Shown: one piece after another, positions 23,768-36,364 of the stretch
How positions within the stretch are numbered: the stretch's first letter is position 1
How the letters are laid out: every line of letters starts with the position of its first letter
Assembly: GCA_018902385.1 (NCBI GenBank)
Contig: JABSSW010000049.1
Location: forward strand, 62,001 to 126,000
Direction: 5' to 3'
Length of the DNA: 64,000 nt
From: Physcia stellaris
Taxonomy: Eukaryota > Ascomycota > Lecanoromycetes > Caliciales > Physciaceae
Translations under genes and position numbers: made by a program
The notes under the pieces: generated by a model
What the model was told of the DNA's origin: nothing
What the model saw: only the letters and a program-made list of their open reading frames with translations
Database searches by the model: none

Positions 23768-24933
23768 TTATGCCGATGTCAGTGAAACCGTGATCCATTC
23801 GTCTTGGCCTGAGTTAAAATTGTGAGCCGCGAGGAATTTAAAGTTGAGTGGGGTACCTTTCGAACTCACCAAGCCAGAGAGCTCGACCCTTCATCCCATA
23901 TTTCACGCACATGTCGTTTACTGCAACGGCTGCAGTCCAAATATCAAACATGTTCGCCCGAGTTGGGGGAAGGTGCCGCGGCATGCTGATAATAGCACGA
24001 CATGAGTTGGCGCCATCGCCTGCGTATTGACGGTCAGTTCAGACGAGTAGCAATCTATAGCGGATTAAGGTGTCGAATAAGAGGATGAATAAGGAAAAGC
24101 CAAGACAGAGACACGATAATGGTCGTGGAATCTCTCGGCTTTGGGTAGATGAACCGGATAGAGGTTGGGATAAAACGTACCATCATACTCCTTAGGCAAG
24201 AGATAAAAACCGCTATGTCATTTCAAGTCAGCGGCAATCCACACTTCATATGTTTCTTGGCAAAGCAAAGGTTAAAATTGTTAGATCTGGATGAACACAG
24301 TACAACTTACGTTTTTCCTGGCGGATTGTGCTGTTCTTCCGTAGAGAATAAGTACTGCCTTATGCTTGCAGGAAAACGTTGTAGTACTTGTTGACAATCT
24401 TTATATTTAGGAGGATTTTGTTGTACTCCTGATTCGCAATCTACGGTGGGCACGTATCTTCTGACGATTACCTTCATGCTGTTATCCCGCGAGTCGACTG
24501 AAATCAAGCCGCCTCTGCCACGTCCGACGAGACACTCGTCGATGATTCTCTTCGCACCGAGGTAAAGCAAGTCCCCAGAAGTTGCGTCTCGAGTGGAAGG
24601 CGGGTGGAGAGCAACATCAATAGCACAACGGCCATCGCCACTCAGATATCGAATAGGCATTAGTCTCTGATTTGGCTGAAGTGGACCTGGGTTTTGTTGT
24701 CGGGAGATGTACTGCTTCCAATTCTCAGTGCGATCCATAGCTGACAATGCGTCCCTGCAGCTGATGATTGACATGTCTTCTAAGTCTCCGTATCTTAAAC
24801 TACAAGACAGCCCACCCAGATGGAGGTTTCCTGTCGTATTGAAAGATTGTAGCGACATTGACTGAGGGTCAGATAGTGTAGACGCCAGTGTGACGGATAA
24901 ATAGAAAAAAGCATTCAAGAGAAGAGGAAACAT
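23768..24933 (-). CDS. Secreted cysteine-containing protein of a widespread fungal family
   Basis: Four-exon model complement(23768..23808, 23870..24019, 24181..24212, 24311..24933), 281 aa, phases consistent. Starts with signal peptide MFPLLLNAFFYLSVTLAS; an in-frame upstream ATG at 25041 is less likely because it would bury the signal. The body shows a spaced cysteine set: SIISCRDAL, DGRCAIDVAL, IIDECLVGRGRGG, PTVDCESG, YKDCQQVLQRFP, SCRAIISMP, and FDIWTAAVAVNDMCVKYGMKG. I know this motif order from many uncharacterised secreted fungal proteins, but no function is known to me. Small 3' exons (32 and 41 nt) complete the conserved end ALWLGQDEWITVSL, which strongly supports splicing. Confidence 0.82.
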
Positions 24934-25315
24934 TGTGACAGTGAAGAACAGAAGAAATCTAACTCTGTAGCGGATATCGGAGAGCAGAAAAACTTGGAGA
25001 AAAGGATCGCAGACTCTGTGAGTGTCAACAAGCCGGGTCATGTAGATATATATGGAGTTGAAGCGATTTGCGCCGTCTGCGCACGCGAACCGTCCCGTGT
25101 AAAGAAAGCGGGCAGCTGCTTATTATATCCGAGACAATTGCCATCATGTATTGCTGGTGCAATGTTAAGATAGAGGTTGTATTTTCTGGTTACTAGGAAA
25201 TGATGACAGGAAAGAAACGCGCTGTCACGAGCAGCGGGAAGTGCCGAGGCTCAGCCTTACAGGGCGGCTACGGGAACCTCCTTGATCTCGCGAATCAGCC
25301 TTTGCAGTCGACAAC

Positions 25316-26289
25316 ATGGCCCTCCCACTACCCCCGGGCTTGACACCGCCTGAGGTAGCCTTCTTGTGTGAGATGGAGATGGTAACGATTGTGCCCCGTC
25401 AAAGACTAGAAGGGCTCGAGCTGCTTGGGGTGAGTCGCAGTCATTGGGATTGATCATACAGCTGCACGTATGTGAGCGCTCGCGTACATCCCCTACCTCA
25501 CATGAGACTTGACTGGCTGTTACGACTTCAAATTAACACGAACTAGGGACCTATTCCGCCGCTGCAACCCCCATACCGCACCTCACTTCCTCTATGGCTG
25601 GCGCTACTTCTGAAGCGCCAACGTCGTGCCAATATCCTCCCACCACCCTGGCTGGCCCCAAGCTCCCTCGAAGCAATTCTCAAAGAAGAAACGTCGTCCA
25701 CATCATTTTCATCTCCCCGCCAATGCCTCCAAGCACTATAAGCCCACCTTTCCTCCCCAGCGCGACTGCAGATGTTCCTCCCGACGCACTACCTTATCAC
25801 TGGCTCGAAATTGGGGAGATGCTGCTTGACGCGGCAGCGGACGACATACCAGAACCGGACAGTGTACGAAGATTGATGCGGGATCTTCGAGAGGTGAGGA
25901 TGGCTAAAATGCGGTCGGGCGTTGCCGTGCTGGAAGGGGGTCGGGAAGTCAAGATGAATGGCGTGGGCGGGTATGTGTCCTCGGACGTGCGAAGGGATAA
26001 AATTCACTTTTAATACGAAGACCACTACAAGCGGGGAAGCTGACTCATTATCAGGATGGAGGTCTCTGAGGGCAGAGCTTTCATCGCTGGGGTAGTCGAT
26101 GGGCTGAGGTAGGTCAACAAGCCGCTGTCACACAATAAGCACATCGATAGAGGGGTAGCTGATGATTCCTACAGGAAAATTGGGGCTTCCAAGGAGCTGT
26201 CTAGGAAAGAGCGAGAAGCAGAAGAGAGGGAAAACGGGATTGGTGGTGCTGAGGAGGATGAAGACGAGGATATGGACACGCTTCAATGA
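25316..26289 (+). CDS. PSF2: GINS complex subunit Psf2
   Basis: Subunit of the GINS tetramer (Sld5-Psf1-Psf2-Psf3), which with Cdc45 and MCM forms the replicative helicase. Exons: 25316..25429, 25547.., ..25970, 26055..26108, 26175..26289. Seen: [119 protein letters not shown]. Between KEETSSTSF (to about 25725) and SPPFLP the frame shifts. A weak intron 25693..25742 (GTCGTC..ATAAG, 50 nt) would restore it and give 218 aa; a frameshift in the assembly or genome is the alternative. Essential gene, so a functional transcript is expected. Confidence 0.9.
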
Positions 26290-27120
26290 GTGGTGAACCT
26301 TGACATTCCACGAAAACGCGTAGATCCGACTTTAGCTACGAGACACAGTCGATGATGGAAGCAAAGCACGACCTTTGGTCAACTGTTGGTTCCGTGCATT
26401 TACACAAGCGCATAGCATGCTTCGTCACATACTTATCACATGCGCCCTCCCGTGTATCGCAAACACCCAAAAAACACCTTCTGCTTCTGTCAAAAGAAAG
26501 GACGAGGCAGACTCTCTCTCAAGAAGGTTACCAAGTAAGTCTGGGGTATCGAGCGAGTTTCCTACCGGTTCAGGAAGATCCATCAGCCTATTTAATGGGG
26601 TGATTTGTGAGCATGTTGGGTGGCCCAACTTCGTCCAAGCTCGTGCTACCACCATCCCATGTCCACAGAGCGTAACTATCCCCCCTCCTCTTCGTGTCTA
26701 CCAAGTACCTATTACCTGATTCCCAACGAGGACCATGCCGGGCCTGCATCTCGCATCTCGGCGACTGATGTGCGGATGCTTATCTGGTCTAGGCCCGCGT
26801 CTACCCCGCATCGCCGAGTTTCTATTGGCTTTGCCTGCATCTCGAGTGATGAGCAAGCTGCCAATCACCCACTCGATCAACTAAACGATGATGCGTCAGC
26901 AAGCTTCTGCACCCTTTGAGTTTGGACGGGACCAGAAGCAGGGCAACCTCTTTCAGCTGGCTACTGAAAACCCGGGTACCTGGTCTCTGATCTCCTCTCC
27001 GACCTTCATCTGATCATCTCGCCCGCCTGCTGCCTGTCTTTCACTTCTCCATCTGCCCTCGTTCGCTCTTAGATCGCTACACGACACAGGCAGCATCGAC
27101 AGCCTGATTCCGTCATCGCC
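26290..27120. other. Intergenic, no gene seen
   Basis: About 830 bp of 3' region of PSF2 and pyrimidine-rich leader before the next ATG. Frames here lack any domain signature. Confidence 0.5.
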
Positions 27121-27761
27121 ATGGCCACCAACTCCATCACAGCCTTGCTCCACGACCCGGAGCCACTTCCTCGGTACACACGTGACCCAGAGACAGCCTC
27201 AGTGACTTCAGTCGCGCCCTCCTACACCTCTGAAGTACGCCTCGCCGCCTCTCCACCCCAAATCCACTCATCTAATCCCCCCTTCATCGCCAGGCCCCAT
27301 CCTACCACTCCACCCACCCCGAAAACCCAACCCACAATGCCACCTCCCCCGCCGCCGACTCCGCCCCCAACCCCACCCGCCGAATCATCACCTTCCACAT
27401 GAACCCCTCCCAACCCTCAGGCCACCGCACCCCAACCGGCACCCGCACCCCGCAAGCCCAGCAAACCGCCGCCCAGCGCCACCGCGCCCGCTACACTATG
27501 GAAGCCGAGCTCCACACCCTCGCGGCGCGCATGATGCACCCGTCCCGCATCACCTTCCCCGACTCGGCGGGCTTCATGAACGAGGCCAAGGCCCGCAAGG
27601 CGTATATCCGCGAGCTGAGGGAGGAGGCCGCGTTGAGGGAGAAGGGCAAGATGTGGGGGTATTGTGTTGGGCAGATCAGGGGGAGGGAGGAGAGGCAGAG
27701 GATTTGGCAGGGGAAGACGGGGGGGTCGGGGGAAGGGGTGGGGTTGGGGGTTAGGGGTTAG
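27121..27761 (+). CDS. Small uncharacterised protein
   Basis: Model join(27121..27234, 27294..27761), 193 aa. The 59-nt intron (GTACGC..GCCAG, with a CTAAT branch-like sequence) merges two frames into one and turns SVAPSYTSE into SVAPSYTSEAPSYHSTHPEN, a pattern coherent enough to favour splicing. The N-terminal half is disordered (Pro/Ser/Thr). The C-terminal half is a basic helix (YTMEAELHTLAARMM, KARKAYIRELREEAALREKG). The opening SITALLHDPEPLPRYTRDPE resembles uncharacterised fungal proteins I have seen, but I cannot name a function. Confidence 0.68.
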
Positions 27762-30244
27762 AAATTGATTTCGGATTTTGGGTTAGGATTTCGGTATTTT
27801 TGGATTGAATGGGAGGTGAGATGCGAGATACGGGATACGAGATTCAGGGTGCTGTGTTGGGATGATATATGGTAAGACGAGACTGCGACATGATGTCTGG
27901 GGCATTTGAGATCTGTGATGGTTTCGCGGCATATGGGCATCTCTGCTTGTTTTTTTCATCCGATTCGGCCAGCATTCGTGGTTAGGTCGTGGGGGCGCGG
28001 TGATCATGCCTGGGTATTTATTTCGGTATATAGGTTCATAATCTCTCCTCCCAAATTCCTTTCAAATCCATTCACCATCCATCCTCACATAGCAACTCGT
28101 TTCATTGACATCAACCCAAACCCCAAAAATACGCATCCCCATGTTCTCGATTTATATTATCTCGTTTTCGGTATTCATATATCGGACCGATGAGCAGAAA
28201 TATCCAGCATTCGAGTGCAGTGAGGTGATAATGGAGAGTCATGCCTCAATATCATTTCGGTATATATATAGCTTCATAATTCTCTTCTTCCAATTCCGTT
28301 CAACCCGATTTATCATCCTCCTCCCAAATCCCTTCCAATCCATTCACCATCCTCCCCAACATCCTCCCCCATTCCCAAACCCCCTTTCCCCCTCCCCTTC
28401 CTCCCAACCCCAAAACAACCCATACCCCCAATCCATAGAATCACATCTCTCCAAAACACCAATCTAGACATCCTATCCGTCCCTCGAAAACGATCGATTC
28501 TCCTCTGCTGGGGTTTCCGTCTCTCATCTGCAACAATTCACTGACTCCGTTCTCAAGACGGAAAGAATAGGATAGGGAAATGGAAAGGGAAGGAAAGAAG
28601 TATTTTTTTCTTTCTTTTTCATTAATGATGTATATGCTCCCATCACTCCCCGATCCTTCGAAACCGTTCTAGAGGCGAACAATAGGGGCCTCCTTGCAGG
28701 GGAAGGGGGGGATGTACAACTCTCCCACCCCCTCTCCCGCCCCCTAAAAACCAAGTCAGTATTTAATGTTTAATCTTTTGGGCTTTTGGACTTTATCACA
28801 CTCTATGCACGAAAATGCACAGAACGATGGAATGCACAAAAACGATGATGGCGAGGCGAAGGGACTTTGCGGAGATCGAGAAAGGTGATGTCAGGGGGAA
28901 AATGATGGGAATAGAAGGTTGGCGGGAGAAGAGTATAAATAGAAGGACAAAGAAAAGGAAGGGGAGGATAGAACCCAGACATCTGAAACTTAATCGTGGA
29001 ACACAGAAGAAGATGGCAAGGAAAGGGGTATAAATAAATAGCCAGAAAAAGAAGGAGATATGCAATCAGGCGTTGGAGAAGGTAGGCGGGCGGAGGCGAG
29101 AAGAAACGAGGATTTGGGAATAAGAAGAGCAAAGTCATCGAGGGGTTGATGGACAAAATCAGCACTATTACTAAGATATGATACTTAGAAATCATCAGCA
29201 GAAGAAGAAGAAGAAAAGAACAAGGAAGCTTCAGACTTTATGGGCTTATCCCATCTTTCTTATCAAGTAGAAAAGTCTACTCAATCTACTAATACTCAAT
29301 CTCAAATACAGGAAGAGCTAAAGCTACTCGTACAACCTGTTTGATGAATCCAGCCACCACAAATCCCAAAACGAGGGTTTGAAAAGATACCGGAGAATCG
29401 AAGAAAATGAGATCGTGATATGTGATAGCTGGATTCTTTTAAGATGAATGAATGAGCTCATGCGTTTTTGTTGAGTAGGAAAAGCGGGAAAGGGAATACA
29501 ATGGAGATACAGTAATCCTGGAGGAACGACTACTTTCAACTCTGGCCAGCCTCGCGAGGTGCGGTCTTGACTTCAAGGTAGAATAAGTCGAGAGCCGTAG
29601 ATCACAACTGTTAACTTTGATGGAGGGATAGAGAGTAAGTAAGGTATGCTTGAGTCTAGGATAAGATGGGATAAGAGGCGTATGTAGTCCTAGAAGAGCC
29701 TATAGAGGTGAAGAAGACTTTTTTTGGGAGATGATGAAGACTTTCCAAAACAAGTCTAGAAAATACCACCCCAGTCCTGAAAGAGCCCAAGAAGTTTTTG
29801 ATTTCTTCATGCCTACTACCCTAAGTAGCACAAAAAGCAATGCAAGATCTTCTCTTCCAGTGACCAAAGCATGCGCACCTACTACCTAATAATAAGATAG
29901 ATAGGTATCCAATCAAAGCATGCAAGCACACACCGATCCAAGCTGTTGGATCTGAATAGTCTAGCCCAAAAAGCACAAAACATGATGCAAAATAATCAAA
30001 GCCAAACTGCTATAGACCCCAAAGCCAATGTATGCCAATGCGATAAGTTTTCATTCGGTAGCGATCTAGAAACGCCGAGGATATGCAAATACTCCCAGAA
30101 TAACGCCGGGCTGAGGGAAGAGATGTATGGTGAGGTCGAGTGTGAGCGTCTTTCGGTATCAGTGGTCCTGAGACGCGAGCCATAGGGGTGGCTAGATAAG
30201 GGGGAAGAATCGATAGAGAGGAAGACGAAGCCACGGGTCTAAAT
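27762..30244. other. Gene-free region with imperfect direct repeats
   Basis: About 2.5 kb without a supported gene. Strand-asymmetric, first pyrimidine-rich and then purine-rich. It contains two related stretches, about 28016-28085 and 28250-28355, sharing ATTTCGGTATATA, TTCATAAT and a CCCAAAT..AATCCATTCACCATCC core. It may serve as long 3' untranslated DNA of the flanking genes. Confidence 0.5.
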
Positions 30245-32553
30245 TCAACCCCTAGGCTGCTCCCTCACGACTTTACTTCTTGTCCGCTCGACTGGGACGG
30301 TCTGGGACGGAGTATGGTGATGACTAGGTCCGCCGTGATCGAAATTATGCTGCGAAAGCATGGCCGAGTATTTGTGCTCCTTTAAGAACTTTGGTACCGA
30401 GTCCTACATACATGTTAATGCGATGTCTCAGTAAGACAACGATCTACTCACGCTAGACATCAGCTTGAAGACGGAGGTCTGCGCCTCCTTGAAAAGCGCC
30501 ACGACCTCTTGCAGACTCTTCATCATGGCTTCATCATCACCAACGGCTCGCGTCATGCGTGCGGCTAGGCTGTTGCGTAGATTATGGTCGATGTTGAGCT
30601 CGCAAGGAGAGCCGGGGGCAAGGAAGGCATTGTAAAGACCTGCAAAGTCAATACCCGATGATGATGGCTGGTAAGATACATACCATAAGCAGCAGCCAGC
30701 GTCTCCCTGATAGCATCCATCCTGGTGAACGCCTTATGTTTATCGGCATGATCAAAGTTCCTTGTAAACTCCCTAACTTCAATGTAGAAAGCCAAATTTT
30801 CCTCGCAGTGCGTATCACGGAGGAATTCTCTGAACAGGAGACGCAGAGCAGGATCATTTACTATTGTCGTCAGGCGGTTGTTGTTGGAGTCCTTGGGCGC
30901 GGATTTATTCTCCTTGCCTCTTACTCCATTCTTAGAAGGCCGTCCGTCGTCGGAGCTATTTGTCTCCTCTGGAGCTATCCACCCGGCTATCAATTGACCT
31001 TTGTCCTTCAGGCCATAGATTGCGTTCTTGGTAGGTTGGAACCTTGCTGAGCCAGCGTTGTGGTTTATGAATACCTTATCTTCAACGACGGCCCATATCA
31101 GTCCGTGCTGAACAAAGAGGTCAGCGATCTCGTAGACTTCTCGCCTATCCACGGTCGTGCAGCAATCCATCAACCAATCTACCGCAGCCTTGCCCGTAAA
31201 TGTGTTCAGCACAATTTTGTCGAGTATCTTCCGCTCCTTGGCCATCTTTACCCCTATCAGCCCGTTGTAATAATCACTCAAGGAGTCTGAATCGGAATTG
31301 GAGACGGAAAGTTTGATGTTTGGTCCATCTTGACCTGCAAAGCGGCGAAATATAACCTCGATTGTAGCTTTATCATGCGACAGCTTGTCCGTGAGCCCGT
31401 CTCTCTCCAGTATGACCAACTGCATGGTGTTTCTTGGGCTGTCTAACACATCTAGCACATGCCGTTGATTGATACCGTTTCGTTGGCAGAACCGTGTCAG
31501 CACATGCATGCCCTTTGGTGTGAGTTGCCAAACCGCGTTCTTGAGAGGGAAGGACGGCATAGGCTTGCCATCTGCCGGCTCTATAAACCTTGCATCCATG
31601 AAGCGCTGGCACACTGACCTCGCCATCTCTTTCGCCATCGAAAAGGTAGTCGTTGTGGTTGTGGTTACGATGCGGGAGGGATCTTTAGGATCAGGCATGC
31701 GGTTGGATTGTGAGAACTTGAGTGAGCCGAGATTGTTGATGGCTTCCTCGGAAGTAAAGGTATGCTCAACTTTTTGAAAGCGTACTCTGTGCGATCCTAA
31801 CGGAAGGCTGACCATTAACGTTGAGAAAAGATCCTCAAAATCTCTGGTAAAGGGCCGCTCTTCATCCGTCATGCGGAGTAGTCTTGAGGATGTCTGATGC
31901 ATCTTGTTGATGTTCCCCTGCTCAGGTGGAGCCAGACCACGAGAGGGTGAGAAACTTCTGTCTAGAATCCGTTGACGATCTTGACTCAACGAACTCAAGC
32001 TTCCACGGGAAGGGAGATTTGGGCGAGGCTTTTCGCCTGGACGAGTGCCGTTAACGTTAAGCGAGGGGCCAGACCTCTTTTCAGCAATTGTATATGCGTC
32101 AGGTGACGTGTTGGCCGTATCCTCCCGAGTTGTACTCTTGTCAAGGGCTAAACCCTGAGCCTGCTTCGCAATACTGGAGGAGGAGGAGGAGGAAGAATGA
32201 AGGGAGGTTGTGGATGTCTTGGGTCGGAGGCTGAGATTGGCAAGCGCGGTGGTTGTTTTATCGCGAGCAATAGCTGCTATGGAGAATCGATTGTTCTTGG
32301 ACTGTGATGTGGGCGAGGTAGCCTCACCGTAGGTTGTAATGGGAGGTGGGTACTGAGCTGAGTGTCGTTGAGGCGCTGAGGCATGCGGCTGTGCGACTTG
32401 AGCAGCGGAATCGGAAGAGGAGTGGGTGCGTGCTTGGAGGCGACGAGGCTGGCCAGCAGTTGTGATGGTGGTGGTGTGGGTGTCAGTGTCAGGTGGTTTG
32501 CGTCGTGAGAGATCGGAAGAGAGAGGTTGAAGAATTGATGACAGGCCCGTCAT
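30245..32553 (-). CDS. flbA: Regulator of G-protein signalling, FlbA/Sst2/Rgs1-like (DEP-DEP-RGS)
   Basis: GTPase-activating protein for a heterotrimeric G-alpha; in Aspergillus FlbA turns off growth signalling to allow conidiation. Model complement(30245..30403, 30452..30639, 30684..32553), 738 aa. Order: Ser-rich disordered N-terminus, first DEP region from about residue 225 (RLLRMTDEERPFTRDFEDLF), second DEP region from about 395 (IEVIFRRFAGQDGP, FTGKAAVDWLMDCC), RGS domain from about 565 (DPALRLLFREFLRDTHCEEN, LAFYIEVREFTRNF, then after an intron LYNAFLAPGSPCELNIDHNL). Both introns fall inside or after the RGS domain as in relatives. TTG 32607 and other upstream codons are not used; ATG 32553 is the first in frame. 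A very long gene-free upstream region suggests elaborate control. Confidence 0.92.
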
Positions 32554-35500
32554 GTAAGGCAATGTGTAGCTGGAGCGTAAGACCCACCCAGGGTATGACG
32601 GAGACAAGTGATTGGATTGAGGGGGGGGGATACCGATGACCGCTGGTTGAGTCTAACGGGCTTTAGGCAGCTATTGTCAGTCCGTTTGGTGGTAGTGTGT
32701 CAAGCCAAACAGTTTTAGAGTCATCAGCTGGAGGGACCAGGAAGAGGGAGTCGGGAAATGGAGGATGCAAAGGTCAAGGTCGAATGGTGGTGGTCGTTTG
32801 GGAGTCCCGCGACAGCCGAGGGAGGAGAGAAATGCGGTAGCTGGAATTGGCAGGGGAGCAAAGGCGAAGTCAATCACCGTCAATCACTGAACATTAACAA
32901 GGGATGGACGGCGGAATTAAGATTAGGGTTCATCAAGATGATCCAGGGTCAAGTGACAAGGCCAGTGGAAAAGCCTGAAGGTGGATGGAGGTAGAGAGTA
33001 GAGAACAGATTCGATCGGCAAGACACGAGGCCGACAAGGAATGCTGCGAACCCGCTTAGCACATCCCGGCCTCGCGTGCTCCTCTTCAGCCCACATGGAG
33101 ATTAGTGCCCCTCACGCATGCTGAAGGGGGACAAAAGAAGGGTGTGGACGCTGCCCGGGATGATGTCAGCCATCAGGAATGATGCCGGGAATAGTGGGCC
33201 GAGGGTGAAACTGCAGTTGACCCAGTCCCATCATCCAGTCTTTTCACGTCTTCACCACATTGGAACTGCTGCAATACAACTTATCAGGACTCTTATTGCA
33301 TGTAAGCCACGCTGTATCACCACACCTGTGGTGAATTATCCCGTCAAGCGGATCAAGAGGGGAAAATTTAGTGAGACATGCATGAATCGTGGGGTGAAGA
33401 GAACGAGATCCGCCCTTTTGTTCCCCCCCTGCTTCTTCGCACTAGCCAAGTCATTAGAAGCCAGCTAAGCATACTCCACTAATCCCAAACCGTGGCTCGA
33501 ATCGAATTCAGCGAAAGAGAAATGTGATATTGACTGTTTCATCAAGCGCTGGAATTTTGGAAATGAGGAGGAATCCTTGACGTGGACAAAGGACAACGTG
33601 TCTGCTGCAGGTTGCAAACGGTGCCTCATGGCTCGCGCATTGTCCTCGTGTTTCAATCGGCCGTTTGCAGCCAAACACAAGACTCTGCATATGCGCATGT
33701 ACAGCGAACTGTGCATCTCCACCGCGTGGCGGGTGCGTCAACGCTTTCTCGTTTTCGTGTCACGTCCTCTGCGAGGCTTGGTCATCAATCTTCGTCAAGA
33801 TCATATCCGTCCTCCCATCGCATACCCGGTAAACTCATGCGGTCTTACTGGAACAGTACGGGTATGGCTTCATCTGTTGGATACATAATGCCAGCACTCA
33901 ACAGATAATTATCATCTGCTGGGCTACTAACGGCTTACTCCAAACGAAGATCATCTTTTTAGCAACATTCTCACCTGGGCGGCTGTTTGACGCTCGTCTG
34001 GACCTCCTATAATGCTACAGCCATTCAAGCCGCCGTGCAGATGAGCTTTAGTCGTGGATCGGCGGGATAAGTCTGTTCAGCGAGTCATGGAACAGCGGAT
34101 CGTGATCGATTGCTAACGAAACCCCTTCTTATCCGGGTTTCCCATGGTGTTACGACATCCAATTGTCAGCATGGTCAGATTTTGGACGACCCAAAACCTC
34201 GGGCTTGCTTTCAAGTCGCTAATCGCCTCGTGATACCTTTACTGCGACTGGGCTTAATCATATGCGACCTTTATGCTACAAATGTCTAGTACCACCCCGA
34301 CACTGTCTGGCGCTTACTGTCGCTGATCATCCAACGGCTTCAAGTCAAGCGGGAAATCTACCACGCTGTTGATCGAATACGGACAGAGGTATTATTTACT
34401 ACTGAGAACATGACTCAAGTAATCGAGGCGAACAATTTGATCCATCTCCGCCAACTGAAACGTGAGACGATACTAACTGAGTTCCGCCACGATGGCTTGG
34501 GAGTTGAGACGAACGACATGCCCCTATGGTCTCGACTCTCAAAAGCCTGGCAGCAGTACCAGGTCAGGACGCACAGGATAGCAACTAGAGATTGACTACC
34601 GAAAAGGATAACAATAATCCTTCCATTATTCGGTGTTGGCTCCGATTTGACGGCGTATCTCGGTGACCACGTGGCTCAAGGCGGATTCCGATTGATTTCA
34701 AATCAAACGTGGAAACTCTAAAGTCTCCAAGCCATCTCACACCGTATCTCTTAAGCCCAGGATCTTACTTTAACCCTCAAGTCTGGAATCTCCATTTTCC
34801 GCCAAGCAGGAACTGGATCATGCAAGGCTTGAACAAGCGCTGCAAGGGTGCCTCGTGCGCGGTGCATGGAAGCGTGGGCTGATCCCTCCTCTGACGGACG
34901 ATTGTCAACTTACATGCGTCCAATCAAATTTCAGCCGGTGAGACTTGATGAGGGCGCTAGGGTTTAGGAGATGACCTTAACGCCGGTATTCTCTACCAAC
35001 CATGTGCCTATCCTTATCGCCCAAGGTCGTTTGCCAGAGAGCATGACCTACAGTAAGATTCCAATCGCAGTCCTATCGACCTCTTTATAGCGTTTACGCG
35101 AGCTGGTTCTGTAGCCTCATACAGTCATGCCAATTTACGACTGATTTGCCACAAGCAACACCATGACAAATCGATCCTTGTCAAACCACGGGTGGTGTTC
35201 CTTCAGGCGTCTTTAGCACAATTTAGCTCAAGACCATCCGCTCTCTGCCACGTGCGTGCTGCATGCCAAGAACTCAATCTGTCTCACTTGACGCGCATTG
35301 CATCGAAGGCGTTTTGGCCGGCTGTCGGTTTTGAACCTTTGCCGACGATGCCATCCAAACCTTTACCTCACTCGGTCCACCGATACCCATTGTCTCTATT
35401 GTGCGCAGGCGGTAAGTACTAGACTTCAAGATCGAGCCTAACAGTACGTCTATCTTTCCTCCTCAATGGGGTTGACGGCTGATAAAATCGAGTTATCGCA

Positions 35501-35700
35501 AAGCTGTGAAAACGTCTTGACTGTCTTGCTGTTTGGAACATCTATCGTTACGAAAATTTAGACTGACCACTTTGAACAGACTTTGATTGATTGATGCCTC
35601 GAAAATGGTGGCAATACCGGCGTATCTCTAATCATACAATTACTCTACACCAAAATCCGAACCGCAAATCGAGATCTAACAGGTACACAGATTACCTCGT
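32554..35700. other. Gene-free region upstream of the RGS gene
   Basis: About 3.1 kb with only short, unsupported frames. It contains an 8-bp-arm inverted repeat TCACCACA-CC-TGTGGTGA at 33317-33334. It probably includes the leader and promoter of the flbA-like gene. Confidence 0.5.
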
Positions 35701-36364
35701 TCATCCTCTAGTGATATCAATTCCAAGATCTTGAACAGAGCTCATGCCGTCCAGACGTTTGATGCAAATCCCATGCCCAAGTTTAGAATCACCCTTGTTC
35801 GGGATATTGCCCCCTAGGCTCGATTCCTCACAATTCATACTTTTAAACCACCCGAAATACGCCATACTGGAATCCTCAGTGCCCCAATGAATCCAAATGT
35901 GGGACGCAGCGGCGGAGACATGGTCTATGTTCGCACAGTGCCCCCCTACGTAGTTTTACTAGTCAGAGACATGTTCTTTATTGAGGAAACACGTGGTTGA
36001 AAGAACCGGCATGATCGCGAATGAGGAACGCAAATTGTCAGATGTACTCACGTTCCTGCACCAAGTGCTCGCCGACGCGCGGGCCTCCGCATCTATCGTC
36101 GTTGTAGAATTCGATCCAGGCTACATCATCGCGTGAGAGGATGTGAGACTCTGACCCGTTGGAGTCAGAACCAGGTGATGCTAGAGTGGAATCCGATGTT
36201 CTTCGTAATTCTGCGGCCATCGTCTGAGTAGCTTGCACGGACTCTCTAAGCGTTGTCGTGCTGTCAGGGATCAGCGAGGATGTTGAACTGGCGGGCAGCG
36301 CGATGGTTCCTTGCGAGAAGGTCATGATGCCAAAGAGAAAAGCGAGGAGAGTCCTGGAAGGCAT
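35701..36364 (-). CDS. Small secreted four-cysteine protein (copy 1)
   Basis: Model complement(35701..35945, 36052..36364), 185 aa, one 106-nt GTGAGT..GTAG intron. Start MPSRTLLAFLFGIMTFSQGT then IALPASS is a signal peptide; an in-frame upstream ATG-like start would hide it. A Ser/Thr-rich pro-region follows to about residue 80. The mature-like part carries four cysteines spaced 15, 34 and 21 residues apart: WIEFYNDDRCGGP, GHCANIDHVS, WIHWGTE..SMNC, GHGICIKR. The protein encoded at 51454-51888 shares the layout. Function unknown; small secreted cysteine proteins of this kind are often effectors or surface proteins, which is inference here. Divergent from ORC4 (about 780 bp). Confidence 0.75.

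Noticed and set aside
27735-27795. GGTTAGGGGTTAG-like bases resembling interstitial telomere repeats
   Set aside because: Only two or three irregular units in a G-rich 3' end; not a true TTAGGG array.
28796-29195. Hydrophobic minus-strand frame that could be a membrane protein
   Set aside because: It arises from a purine-rich plus strand read backwards (Phe/Leu/Pro/Ser only); no conserved pattern.
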